Shown here one piece after another: positions 12,340 through 23,015 of a DNA stretch of 64,000 bases; position 1 is the first letter of the stretch; each line of letters starts with the position of its first letter. The stretch covers positions 7,254,001 to 7,318,000 of the forward strand of contig CM071589.1 of the NCBI GenBank assembly GCA_036429605.1. The letters run 5' to 3'. The DNA is from Cladobotryum mycophilum. Taxonomy: Eukaryota > Ascomycota > Sordariomycetes > Hypocreales > Hypocreaceae. The notes under the pieces were generated by a model. That model saw only the letters and a list, made by a program, of their open reading frames with translations, ran no database searches and was not told the origin of the DNA. A program made the position numbers and the translations under genes.

Positions 12340-13199
12340 GCTTCGGAAAGACAACCTAACACATTATGGTTGAAATGACAACGTGGGCCACCCCGTTGTT
12401 TAAGTGGATAGAATGAATACTACGATTTATCAGTTGCACGTGCGGCTGGCATGTGAAGTTTCTTGATGATGTCGATATTGATTATCTCCTGTCCATGTGG
12501 AGTGAGCCCCCCGTCCCGTCCCAATCTACCTCGCAAGGTCTGTGACAGGTGGATGCCATGGATTTCTGCATTGTGCCATCTCGTGCAGTGCGTGTGAACC
12601 CGCTCTTCTGCCAAGCATCTCACGTAATCTCTCAAATGGGCTGCTGTGGTATGGAGCAAATTTCGAGCAACCAATACAAACATATGGCGTCAACGATTTG
12701 TTTAGACGAAGGTTAATGAGAGCGAGCTTCGCCGTGGAGGGGCGGGACGGTACCTTTCTAGCATGTCCGACTGCTTAGCAGAGTGGCAGAGCAGGGGTGG
12801 ATGCGCATGATGATCGAATGCATCGACTAATATCCTGCATAAGAGCCTTCAGGCGGCATTCTAATGACAACAACGCACACAGCTCAGGCACTGGTAGTGC
12901 ATGGATACTTGATTCTCATTAGACAATCCAATCTTTTGATGGACTACTCTAATGGAAATATCCGTAGTCTTTGTGTTACCTTGAGGGGCCCTTGACCATG
13001 CAAATCCTGGCCACGATATTATTAGTGTCCACAACGGTCCACTCATTTGGCTCAATTGGAGTCAAATGTCTCAGTCCAGCAAGGCCCAAGACGGACCAGC
13101 TGGCGAGAATTTCAATCTCCTTTATTTGGCGTGACATGATCCACGTACGGATGCGACCTTGGATATGGAGACTGACTGAGAAGCTCTCGGGCCCTCAAG
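12340..13199. other. Intergenic region between SDR and flavoprotein genes
   Basis: Holds the 3' region of the SDR gene and the promoter of the flavoprotein gene. Short frames on both strands look random. I see nothing else. Confidence 0.5.
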
Positions 13200-13205
13200 T
13201 ATAAG
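13200..13205 (+). promoter_or_regulatory. TATA box of the flavoprotein gene
   Basis: TATAAG 115 bp before the start codon at 13315. Spacing is typical; the motif itself is short. Confidence 0.45.
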
Positions 13206-13314
13206 AAGCACGCGGTGCCCCGTGCAATTGAACCATGACGAGTCTGTTGAGAGGCACGTTGGATTTTGCCAGGAATCAGTCCAAAACGCAGCGGCAGCTT
13301 ATATCCTCCTCACC

Positions 13315-14631
13315 ATGAAGTTCACAACCGCTCTCTGCCTGCTCCAGGCTCTGGTGCCCTTGTCTCTGGCGCTTCCCGCTAACAGTGAGCCCGGCCCTGC
13401 AGTTCAAGCCGATTACGATGCCATCATTGTTGGAGGTGGTCCGGCCGGGTTGAGCGCTGCTAGCGGTCTTGCTCGTGTTCGCCGCAATATTTTGTTGATT
13501 GACTCTGGCGATTATCGCAATGGCCCAACTCGTCACATGCACGATGTCATTGGTCTGGATGGTGAGTAGTAGAAGCTGGCTGCAATGATAATTAATGATG
13601 TTCTAACAAGAGGACAGGTCTTACCGGCCAGTACTTCCGATGGTCTGCTCGCAAGCAGATTGACGATTACGAGACGGCCACTCTGGTCAATGGAACCGTC
13701 ACCAAGATCACCCCTCAGGCAAACAACACCTACTTCAAGGTCGATGCCACATACCCGGGCGACAAGTCCGTCTCTTTCACTACCCGCAAGGTCGTTCTCG
13801 CCACTGGTATGCGCGACCTCCTCCCCAGCACTCCTGGCTTGATGGAGAACTGGGGTAACGGCATCTACTGGTGCCCCTGGTGTGACGGACACGAGCACGC
13901 AGACCAGGCATTGGGCATCGTCGGACCACTGGAAAGCGGTGCCACCACCGTCCGTGAGATCCTCACCTTGAACAAGGACATCATCCTGTTTGTCAACGGA
14001 ACCGACACTCCCGAGCATCGCGCTGCCACCGACAAGAAGTTCCCCAAGTGGGACAAGTATCTGGAGCTGCACAACGTCAAGATTGAGAACCGAATCATCA
14101 AGTCCATTGACCGCTTGCTGAACGGCACCAATGGTGATGAGGATCCCAGCCTGCCCACCCACCCTGAGCACGATCTCTTCCAGGTCAACTTTGAGACCGG
14201 ACCTTCCATTCTTCGAAATGCTTTCTTGACCAACTTTGGCGAGGAGCAGAGGTCCAAGTTGGGCCAGGAGACCGGTGTTACGCTCTATGGCGGCAGGCTG
14301 GCTGCTGATCCTTCCGGTGGCCTGATCACCAACATCCCCGGCATCTACGCCATTGGTGATGCCAATTCTGACAACACCACCAACGTGCCTCACGCCATGT
14401 TCAGTGGCAAGCGAACTGCCGTCTATCTTCATGGTATGTATTTGCACTCTTTAGAGCTCACGAGAAGAAAAAAATGCTAATATTGATACAGTCAAGCTGG
14501 AGAGCGAAAACGCCGCCGCTGCCCTGGCTGCCCTGCCCGAGAAGCGCGACACGGAGACACACATGCGCTCCATCTGGGAGAGAATGAACGTGCCTGGCGA
14601 TTTGCTTTACGCTGGAGAGTTTGAGCAGTGA
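13315..14631 (+). CDS. Thioredoxin-reductase-like FAD/NAD(P) oxidoreductase with signal peptide and CxxC
   Basis: Exons 13315-13561, 13618-14433 and 14492-14631 give 400 residues; donors are GTGAGT and GTATGT, acceptors ACAG. A clear hydrophobic signal sequence (residues 1-20) precedes the FAD dinucleotide fold GGGPAG (40-45). The redox-active pair lies in CPWCDGHE (C168, C171), and the second FAD-contact motif GIYAIGDAN is near the C-terminus. The family includes low-molecular-weight thioredoxin reductases and the fungal dithiol oxidases of the GliT/HlmI type, which close disulfides in epidithiodiketopiperazines. A signal peptide points to the secretory pathway or the cell exterior rather than the cytosol. 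No gliotoxin-like biosynthetic genes are nearby, so the substrate stays open. Confidence 0.85.
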
Positions 14632-16975
14632 TTTCACCGTGCAGCAACATGCATGCTCTCTGCATTAGGCTGTACATAGTCTTTAGTAATATCTAATTAA
14701 ATGCTATGTATGCTTACACAATTCTCAATGCAAGCTTCGGCGAATGGAGAAAGCCCTTCTGAGACAATCTTGTCAGGATCCATTTGGGACAAACGTTATG
14801 TCGCAGTGCACGGATTTCTCTGACGTAGTAAGCTGGCATGATGGCTGGCAGTACGACTGTTTGCCGTATTCACCGCATCTTTCGTGTAATAATGATGGCA
14901 GCGCAACGAATTCGTGTTACTTTGATGTGAGATTCTGTCCCTCGATCGATCAGTCATCAATGCCTCATTGTATGCCTCAGCCCAACAGATCCCCCCAGAT
15001 GCAACAACCCTTCTCTCCCTGGCAACCGGCTTTGCGGCCCGCACTGTCTCAAAAAAAATGGTAGTGGGGCTTGTCAGTGCGGAGATTGAGAGCGTCATTT
15101 CTGGACCTTGTCAACCGGATGAGAAGGGCTAGGAGCCGAGCTTCAGCTTAGCCACAGAGTTGTAGGGCATTGGATGAGGTCTCATATTACTTGTACAAGT
15201 AGTATTGCTGCCTCGTCAATAACGTGTTCTACAATGCAACCATCTGGTTGTTAGAGAGTCGTAGGCATGGTTCTTTTGCGGCCTACTCGGCAACCAAAGC
15301 CGCGGGGAGCACATCTCCGTAGTAGGAGTAATGAAATGACTTGGATATGTTGTACAAAGGCGATTAGAACCTTGTCGAGACTAACGGGAGGGTAGAGCCA
15401 GTAGTTTGGTTCCGTGAAATCTACTTGTTGACGAAGATTGGCCCCAATGTTTAGAGAAACCCGTGCCATGCAGTATTATCACAGGGCTCTAATAGGATAA
15501 ATTGCCTGCAGATCTATGTACTTACAATAAGATTGGCCTGTAACTGCTTTGATAGGGCCGCCGAAACACTTCCAGGTGATAGATCCCGTTGTTACAGATT
15601 GAGGCCCTCTTCAAATGATCCAATCGCAACATTGTTCATCCTTTGTTTGTATTCAAGCGGTGGCTGTCTGAGTTTCGCCTTAACGTGAAACCGCAGAGCA
15701 GCATGTTTCATATTTTCACGTAATACAGCAGCAACTAGTAGTTCAGAGAAGCCTATGAGAACGCCAGAACAACGTCGGATGGTAAAGTTACACTCACCAT
15801 GCAACATATTAGAGACTTAAGAGACGGCTCAGTATCCTTGTTCATTGGGCATCTCGTATCTCACCGAGTGTTGAGGAACTTTATACGACAGTTAGAAGCT
15901 CTTCACAGCCAGTTTTGACTCAGACATCTGAGGTAACAATTGTAGCGCTTCGCCCATGCCATCCCCCTCGATGGCTGTAAAGAGGCATGAATGGTTCATT
16001 TTTGGCTTCCGATACCCGTCGATCGCGATCCATGGATGAGACAAGCTTGTTCTTGCCACCCTGTTTGGAGGGGTTAGACTGTTCGCAGGTCTCAGGTGGT
16101 TGGTAACTTGAACGGCTTGTGGCTCACATCTTCCAACATCACGGGCGGTGGATGAGCACGCCAAATAGCCAAGGTACAAATGTAACGAGATGGTTGTGTA
16201 TTGCAAGCGTACGCAAATGTGTGGTAGTTCGCCACAACTAATATGACTAGGAGGAACATCGTGAGAACTGGGCGATGGAGTACAGTTATGTAGAGTCTTA
16301 TTGCAAAAAAGACGGTAATGGAATATTCCGGGTTGGAGAGATGGATACCGAACATGACAATTCAACACTTGGTTCCGAATTTTAGGCGCAAGTTTCTCAG
16401 GCAGATGCAAGCAAGATAGACTTGGGTTGTTATTTCGACCTAGTTGCGATATGCATTCGGCGCTCCATGTTGACCGGATCGGGTATAGCTTCTGGCTCGT
16501 TTAACGAAACATACAGTTTCCTTGGTCTTTAGTGTCGCCGTAACATTGTTGTTGAAGTTGAATTAAGCCAAGCGACTGAGGTATCGAAGCATTCCCTCAT
16601 ATCACCCCGGTCTATAGGCCGTGAGGTGAAGATGGTCTGGTATCTAGATGACTTGTTCTCATCATATGAGACAGCTGGCCATGTGCTGTCTACGCTAGAA
16701 AAGAGAAATGATTATTGTTGAGACCAAGAATGGGCAATGACATGAGACAAGAAGTGCAAGTGGCTGCCTGAGAAGAGAGACAAGGAGCTTAGAGTATCGT
16801 GGAGGATACCGCGGCAACCAGAAATCAAGAGGTGTCTCAAACACACATGGATCGCAGGACACCATTGAGATGTAATTGGATCATCTGCCGTGAGGGATAA
16901 GGCCACTATAGCTAGCCTGAGGAGCTGGGAAGCGATTTGGAAAATAGTCATCGAGATTACAAGCCATTGTGAAGG
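14632..16975. other. 2.3-kb gene-free region
   Basis: Between the flavoprotein and the small secreted protein. The longest frame (minus, 15892-16410) lacks an ATG-supported domain and looks random in composition. I see no repeats or RNA genes. Confidence 0.45.
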
Positions 16976-16983
16976 TATAAAGG
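16976..16983 (+). promoter_or_regulatory. TATA box of the small secreted protein gene
   Basis: TATAAAGG lies 265 bp before the start codon and about 60 bp before an A-rich, CA-rich leader (17030-17070) of the sort seen at fungal transcription starts. A long 5' UTR or a leader intron is possible. Confidence 0.45.
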
Positions 16984-17240
16984 TCGAGAGATATCCGTCG
17001 TAAACTGACACAGCTCAAAGCAGTGACAAACACCACCGTCCCCTCAACACAAGAAAGAAAACAAAAAACAAGTTTACGCAATCAATCTCGACCTCCTCGC
17101 ACTCAAACGAGTCCCACAGAATTTAGCTCAAGAGCAAGGTATCCCTTCATCAGTCGCCCAAACCACCTGGTTCTAAATGCTAACTGTGACTCGCAAGAGA
17201 CGTTGAATTCCTACGGTGCTCTACGACTTTCTCGATCATC

Positions 17241-17966
17241 ATGGGCTGGATCAACGATATGCTGTTTGCTGCCGGAATTGCACTCCAGTTAGCAACGGTA
17301 TCCAATGCCGCTCTGGTCAGGAGAGACAATGCAGTGTCCGCCAATTACCTGCATGACGGGAGGACCTGCTGCCTCAATGGAGATCAACACGCGCTTATTC
17401 TCAAGGATGGGTGTGCATATTACAAACCAGGCTCTGTTATCCCAGTAGTTGTGGCTACTAAGCCGCCCGGGTTTTTAAGCTACGTCTCGCAGTGCTGCTG
17501 GGATGACTCGGCACAAGGATTCAACGTGCATTACTGGAGCTGGTCTGACAAGATGATCGAGGGACCACTCGACATCACCGGCGGCGCAGAGTATCCGAAT
17601 AGCTTTTGCACTCTCCGCATTAAATGGAATATTACCAAGTACCGGTTGACCGCGGACTCTATCGCTCTCCTCATCGACTTGAACGTTGACTGTTGGCCCT
17701 ATAATAAGTCAGACGAAGAATGGATCATTGTCCATTTTGACCACAAAGATACTTCTGGCGGCAAATTTACTTATGTCATAACTGGTTGGGGACCGACTAT
17801 TTACGCGGACATAACGACTCGCATCAATGGAGATAACGCCTCTATTCATCTTCATGGTCATGTTACTGCGACTGGGGTCGCCAGTCCCCTTGACGAGACA
17901 ATCGATGCCGACTTTAGCAATGATGACCTGAAGAGACTTCTCTCTACGCGGGAGATCTGCAACTGA
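17241..17966 (+). CDS. Small secreted cysteine-rich protein of unknown family
   Basis: An intronless 241-residue frame from ATG 17241. It begins with a signal-peptide-like segment (residues 1-24), then VRRD, a dibasic site suited to Kex2-type processing. The mature part has eight cysteines, an even number, including two CC doublets (RTCCLNG and SQCCWDD), and is rich in Trp, Asp and aromatic residues. I do not recognise the family. The composition fits an extracellular fungal protein and possibly an effector-like molecule, but nothing in the sequence proves a role in host interaction. The nearest neighbour on the same strand is more than 2.6 kb away. Confidence 0.7.
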   Translation: MGWINDMLFAAGIALQLATVSNAALVRRDNAVSANYLHDGRTCCLNGDQHALILKDGCAYYKPGSVIPVVVATKPPGFLSYVSQCCWDDSAQGFNVHYWSWSDKMIEGPLDITGGAEYPNSFCTLRIKWNITKYRLTADSIALLIDLNVDCWPYNKSDEEWIIVHFDHKDTSGGKFTYVITGWGPTIYADITTRINGDNASIHLHGHVTATGVASPLDETIDADFSNDDLKRLLSTREICN

Positions 17967-18250
17967 TTGGAGCTGATTGAGGTTAAGAGACCAGAACCTT
18001 GAAAGAGCCCATGAGGTCATTATTGGCTTTTGGAGTGAGGGATTACGAGATTGTCCAAGGTAGCTAGTCCATTGTTTTTTACGTATGATACATTCATTAT
18101 AGTTCTTTTAGGAGGGATAGTCTAGGTATGACGTACTGAATTATGGTATGTAAGGTCTTCGAAAATAGGGGGTGGGAGGGGGAGGGGGATCAGGGTGTGA
18201 CACACTCATTATGGTATCTGGGCCTATGAAACCAGAGGGATACTGTATGG

Positions 18251-20463
18251 CTACATAATCTCGCTTTGAATGACAAAATGCTTTATCTCTTTTAAACGTG
18301 GCATATCCGACATTCGAGCCACTTCAACTTGACTCCTGTCAGTCTCGAAGATTCGGTCCCAAAGACTGCTCTGCGCCAATTGCCTGGCCAGCTGCTCGCT
18401 AATCCGCTGATCTTCTGGAGCATATATTGACCCCTCACAATACAGACTCTCTGTCTGGAAGGCAATGTCTGGTAAAGCTTTGATGTCCAGGTAGGTGTTA
18501 TTACATTATGACCTATAACTTGCTTTTCCTGCTTTCCGATTCGACCTGCATTTACCAGTGACTAAGAGTTTCCCCAAGGGCTATTTACATACTCGTCGTT
18601 CAACAGGTGCCTGGTGTATTCGTCCTAGCATTGACGCTGCCCACAACGTCCTCATTCGAAAGCCCCCATTCCCGAAGCATCGACTGCGCTTTCTCGCGCT
18701 GCGTATTCTCAAGGGCGAGGAGGAAGACAATTCTCGTCGAGAATATGGCGCGTACGGAATCGCCACAGAATGGGTTAATCACCTTTAGATACATTGCAGC
18801 ATGAAAGACGGATGTTGAGTGCGAAGCAATGGCTGCTTGGTGTGCCGGCACGGCAGATTCGACCTCGCTCCCGACCGGTTTCGAAAGAGCAATAACTAAA
18901 AGAACGGAATGGAGAATGATGTTTGCAGCGCTGTACAAGGATACCATGCTTGCCGCAAGCGTTTCCCTCCCGGAGAACATCCACGAAGCCGACATGGGTA
19001 GTACTGAAGCAGGGGAGGGGGCGGCCGTATCCGTGAGAGGTGGGAAATACAAGCAGTCAGGGAAGATGATCTCTTGGTGCTCTTTCTCGAACCCTCGCCA
19101 CCAATCATGCAGTCTGTTCATAAGGTCCGTGGCTTTTTCTTCCATGTCATCTTTGCGATAGTTTGGAAGATCGTGGATGTAGTGGATCGAGTCTGGCAGA
19201 TTGGCTCCAGGCTGCTGGATGTGGGGTAGACGAAGCTCGCGGGTGAATGAAAGGAGGATGTCTACCAAGAGGTCATACCTAATCTTTTTGTTCTGCTGGA
19301 AAGGTAAAGACAGCCACTCGGGAGAAGAGAATCTCGCCTGTCTGTTTTGCATGATTGAATGAAAGGCCTATCACCACCAGTCAATGTGAGAACGCTATCA
19401 AAAGTTTGTCGACGGGTCATCCATGTTGACATGCTTACCTCCATGCTGCGGAGTGAGCGCATCATACCGTGTTCCATTCCGCTTACACAACCTTCAGGCC
19501 CTCGCAATTCCACCATTTCCGCAGCAGCAACGTGGTGTTGGAGTTCCGCATCACTCGTGATCCCCTGCATCCCCTCGAAAAAGGAGAACATCAAGGGGAC
19601 GCAAATAACCCGATAGTCCGGTAACCTTGAAGGCTTTGATCCAGCAGATGTTTGCCTCTGAGCGCCAGGACCAAGTATGGATGCGCGATAGCTCTTCATG
19701 CCAGCCAGATACCAGTGCACTGCGTCCATTCCCGCCTTTCGATTCTGGCGTGCGACAGCATGGTAGATCAGGGCGGCAGCGCGAATGGAATACCTGACGG
19801 ATGGCATTGACGTGGTCGCTACAAGCTCAGGTAGCTCAAATATCCATGACCGCTGTCTCAGTGGCGAGTAGCCCCGTCGTGAGCTGCTGATTAGGCTTAC
19901 AAACTGCGAAACAAAAGCGGATTCTGTATATCGCGTAGTATCCAGCGCAGACTGGGGTGAGGGCTGGTCGTACAATTTCTGATGGTTTTTCAGGAGGTAG
20001 TCATCAAAATCTGCAGATTCTTCATCGATTTCCTCTCTCACATGACCTTGGGCGACAAGTTGAGGGCTCATGCTAAATGATGCGCCTGGAGTTGTAGACT
20101 CATCGCGCTCTGTAGTGTTCCCGGAGATGTCCTCCCTATTGTTAGGAGTGTCTTTCTCTTTCGATGCTCTTTTTCGCTTCGGCTGTGAAGACCTTCTAAT
20201 ACGAGATGCCTTTTCCGTCATGTCGAGGAAGACGGCACCACTGATTGGTCCAGAACACGGGAACCCGAAGCGGGTGCATTGTTTACAACATCCAGGTCTT
20301 TCGTCACACTAAGTCCTGAGTCAGTTTACGTTCATGATGCTACCGTATCCGTATACATATATACAGTTGCGATATCTGGGAAGGGAGCCGTATTCACCTT
20401 GACGTGGCGTTGAATGCATTGCTTGCAGCCTCTGCTGCGTGATTGGCGGTGTTGCGGAGGCAT
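18251..20463 (-). CDS. Zn2Cys6 fungal transcription factor, 3' end unresolved
   Basis: Exon 1 is 20463-20398, exon 2 20308-19439 and exon 3 starts at 19367; intron 1 splits the zinc cluster. The complete C6 pattern is C13-x2-C16-x6-C23-x6-C30-x2-C33-x6-C40. A basic linker (KRKRASKEK) and a helical fungal-specific regulatory domain follow. In the exon-3 frame translation stops at 18600, but two protein-like segments continue on the same strand: a stretch in another frame around 18630-18560 (ending near NSPWG) and an open stretch about 18484-18251 ending in TAG. I take these as the true C-terminus, joined by an intron and perhaps a one-base lesion near 18630; I could not find a clean splice solution. 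It may regulate the adjacent hydrolase and permease genes (inference from position). Confidence 0.75.
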
Positions 20464-21014
20464 TGTTACTGGAACTTCTAGAAGGACTACTTGTCGAGTT
20501 CAGGATTAACATGAATGGACTACATAGACTTGCAGGGAAATTATTCCGGCTACAATTAGTGGACTGATTGTTTGTGGAAGATCCAGAAGGGCTGTGGTGA
20601 ACCCATGTCTACGACCTTGTATGAAGTTTGAAAGAGGATAAAAAGATCTTGAAGAATCTTAGTGCAAGCGGAAGCATACAGGACGCAGGAGCAGCGGGGC
20701 ATTTCAATGCTATTAATGCACCCCAGATGAGGTGTCTTGTTCCTCTAGGATGGACACCACCAATCAACTCCCAGTTCAGTTCACCCTTGCTAGGGGTGAG
20801 CCTCAAACCAAGGTCTGTGGCGAGCGTAAGCCACGGTGTCCAGAGTCGAGTCATCCGGTATCGGCTTGGCGGTCTTACACCGCTGTAGCCAACAGTGAAA
20901 TAAAGCCTTGGGGAAGACCCCTGGGTAGGCTTATAGCTACTACTTTCGACTCAAGCAAGTCAAATCTAAATCTGTCTTGGGGGAGACGTATGTAGATTCG
21001 AAACCGCCGTCTAT
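20464..21014. other. Promoter interval upstream of the Zn2Cys6 gene
   Basis: A 551-bp interval between the regulator's start codon and the stop codon of the hydrolase gene upstream of it. Short frames only; nothing else seen. Confidence 0.5.
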
Positions 21015-22136
21015 CTACTGGCTAATTGACCCCCTTCCCCCAAGGCGTTTCCTTAGCCAGCGATTCATCAGCTGCTGAATCTCCTTATTGTTCTTTTCAA
21101 TTGCCATCAAATGGCCATTACCGCGAATGCCTTCATCGGCTAAATAGACATGCTCTGTAGGTACCCCGGCGTCCCGCAAGAACTCAACCGTAAGATGGTC
21201 ATACTCAAAATGATATGATGCCTCTGCAGTCACTATGAGCACTGGCACCTGTAACAGATTCTCTAGCTTTCGCGCTGGATGTGCTTGTCGGGGCCTGTGA
21301 AGCCTCTGAGCTCCTATCCCCTTCGCGCCCGCTTCACCGCCCTCAATTGATGACTCGTACGGCAGGTTTATAGTCTCTGGTGATAATGGCGGATCATAAT
21401 GAAGCGGCGTGCTGGTGATACCGTACGGGCGCACCAACTTGCCAACAATCTCGGGCCTTGTAGAAAATGGTGGGCAATTCGGAGGTGTATAGGGAGGGCC
21501 GTTTGGTTCCAGCGCAATGATGCCGCGTACCAGATCGGGACATTCGTCTGCTGCATGCCATCCCAGTGGCCCGGATTGCGAATGAGTCACCAGGAACGCT
21601 GGGCCAACTCTCTCCAGCAGAGGTTTAATTGCATCACGGAATAAGGCCTCGGCCTTGCTGTAATTTCCGATATGTCCAACCTGGCTGGCATAGAATGCGT
21701 CAAAGACGACATCGCCACGCTTGCCGGACCCGGGCCACTGGGAATGAAGATGTGCCTTCGGAGAGGATTCATGTGACGGGGCCGTAAAGGTGCTTTCAAG
21801 TTCCTCGACTGTATAGTGTGTGAGCTCGCCCAAATCTGTAGCGTGGTAGCGAGAACGCCCTACGCCAGGCTGATCAACAACGTAACACTCCCAATCGTCC
21901 GCAGCTTGGAGTATCGCCAATCCAGGCCTCATATCTGGAGTCGCCTCAAAATGCGTCCCGGTTTGAGCTGCTCCATGGATGAAGATGACGGCTGGTTGTC
22001 CATGTATCCTTTTTCCATAGCGTCGCACGCACATCTGCCCCGTCATGTGAGTGCCTCGAGCATCCTGTATATACTTACCGCCAACGTAAAAGGTGTTGGC
22101 GTGAGAGAGTGAGAAGTCATCGTTTTCTTCGGCCAT
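21015..22136 (-). CDS. Alpha/beta hydrolase (esterase-like)
   Basis: A single exon of 373 residues from ATG 22136 with no signal peptide, so probably cytosolic. The fold markers are in order: oxyanion-hole loop HGAAQTG (about residues 54-60), a strand ending in VVDQPGVGRS, the nucleophile elbow THSQSG with S186, and a late histidine in GNGHLMAIE. An acidic residue precedes it in a segment resembling the family's Asp/Glu turn. This fits broad-specificity esterases and C-C or lactone hydrolases of the fungal AB-hydrolase group. It lies between a Zn2Cys6 regulator and a divergently transcribed Dal5-like permease, an arrangement typical of small catabolic gene groups, but the substrate is unknown. 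Confidence 0.88.
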   Translation of the reverse strand: MAEENDDFSLSHANTFYVGGKYIQDARGTHMTGQMCVRRYGKRIHGQPAVIFIHGAAQTGTHFEATPDMRPGLAILQAADDWECYVVDQPGVGRSRYHATDLGELTHYTVEELESTFTAPSHESSPKAHLHSQWPGSGKRGDVVFDAFYASQVGHIGNYSKAEALFRDAIKPLLERVGPAFLVTHSQSGPLGWHAADECPDLVRGIIALEPNGPPYTPPNCPPFSTRPEIVGKLVRPYGITSTPLHYDPPLSPETINLPYESSIEGGEAGAKGIGAQRLHRPRQAHPARKLENLLQVPVLIVTAEASYHFEYDHLTVEFLRDAGVPTEHVYLADEGIRGNGHLMAIEKNNKEIQQLMNRWLRKRLGGRGSISQ

Positions 22137-23015
22137 GTGAGAGGCAGGCGAAGGCCGGTGGACAGTTATGAGGAAATATTGAAACTGTTCAGCAAAAAGA
22201 AGCGAGCATATAAAAATATTGCGATTGCCCTGTTATAGTAATATTGCAGCTTATCGAGGAAATGTGATGCGAGGGTCGCTTTATCATCCGTCGCCGTGAA
22301 GAGAGCTATCTTCGTGCTACCTTTTCTACCACATTTGGCCGCAGAAACGTGACACTTGCCTGTGGACTTTTCCGCACACGGCAATTTCCCCGACAGCTGC
22401 ATGCCCTAGGAAACGCGGGCTTCGGGGTGTATCTTCACGGAGAGCCAGTCTCGCGTGGGGAATTGAGATTTCCCCGCATTCCTTATCTTTACCAGGGAAT
22501 GATCTAGAGAAACAATCACCATCGACAGGCTTGGATATCTAGAGTAACGTCGTGACGAATGAAAGTATCACTGCAATCTACGAGGTGTGGCCTCGGTGAC
22601 TGTTCCTAGCCTCCTAGTTTAATGATCGTATAGGGGGTTTGGACGTATACCTTGACATGGCAAAACTTCCGAGTCTCGCATAAGTTGCTTTAATAGTGGA
22701 AACTTATCTCTTAATACTACGAATATTTTCTGAATCTCGAGAACCTTGAGCCCGGCATAAACGGCCTTTTTCGAGATCGTGTTTGGATCCTATGGATGTG
22801 TAATCAAGTGTCACGGTTCAGTTAGTCAAATGGAGGCAACTATTCAAGTCAATTAGAAGATGGTGTAGAGATAATAAATGAATGAGAACCTGTAGCATAT
22901 ATGAAGCTCAGATTTCCTCATCTCTGTCGTCCCTCCTGAATCATCCAGTTGCTCAGTCTTATAAACGCAATTGTATACTCCTAACATTCGCATCTTTCCC
23001 CATACATTTGAAGTC
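22137..23015. other. Divergent promoter region, hydrolase and Dal5-like permease
   Basis: An 879-bp interval between two genes reading away from each other. It includes a TATA-like TATAAAC at 22960-22966, 50 bp before the permease start, and one CGG-N8-CCG arrangement at 22379-22392 that could be a Zn2Cys6 half-site pair but is expected by chance at this scale. Confidence 0.4.

Noticed and set aside
11431..12362. Two minus-strand frames of 234 and 149 residues
   Set aside because: Both lie opposite the SDR gene, which has the complete catalytic set.
13533..14447. 304-residue open frame on the minus strand
   Set aside because: It is antisense to the flavoprotein exon 2; the plus strand has catalytic motifs and proper introns, while this frame has a Val/Gly/Asp-rich shadow composition.
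22379..22392. CGG-N8-CCG as a Zn2Cys6 operator
   Set aside because: Attractive position in the divergent promoter, but a single copy of such short triplets is expected by chance and the regulator's site is unknown.
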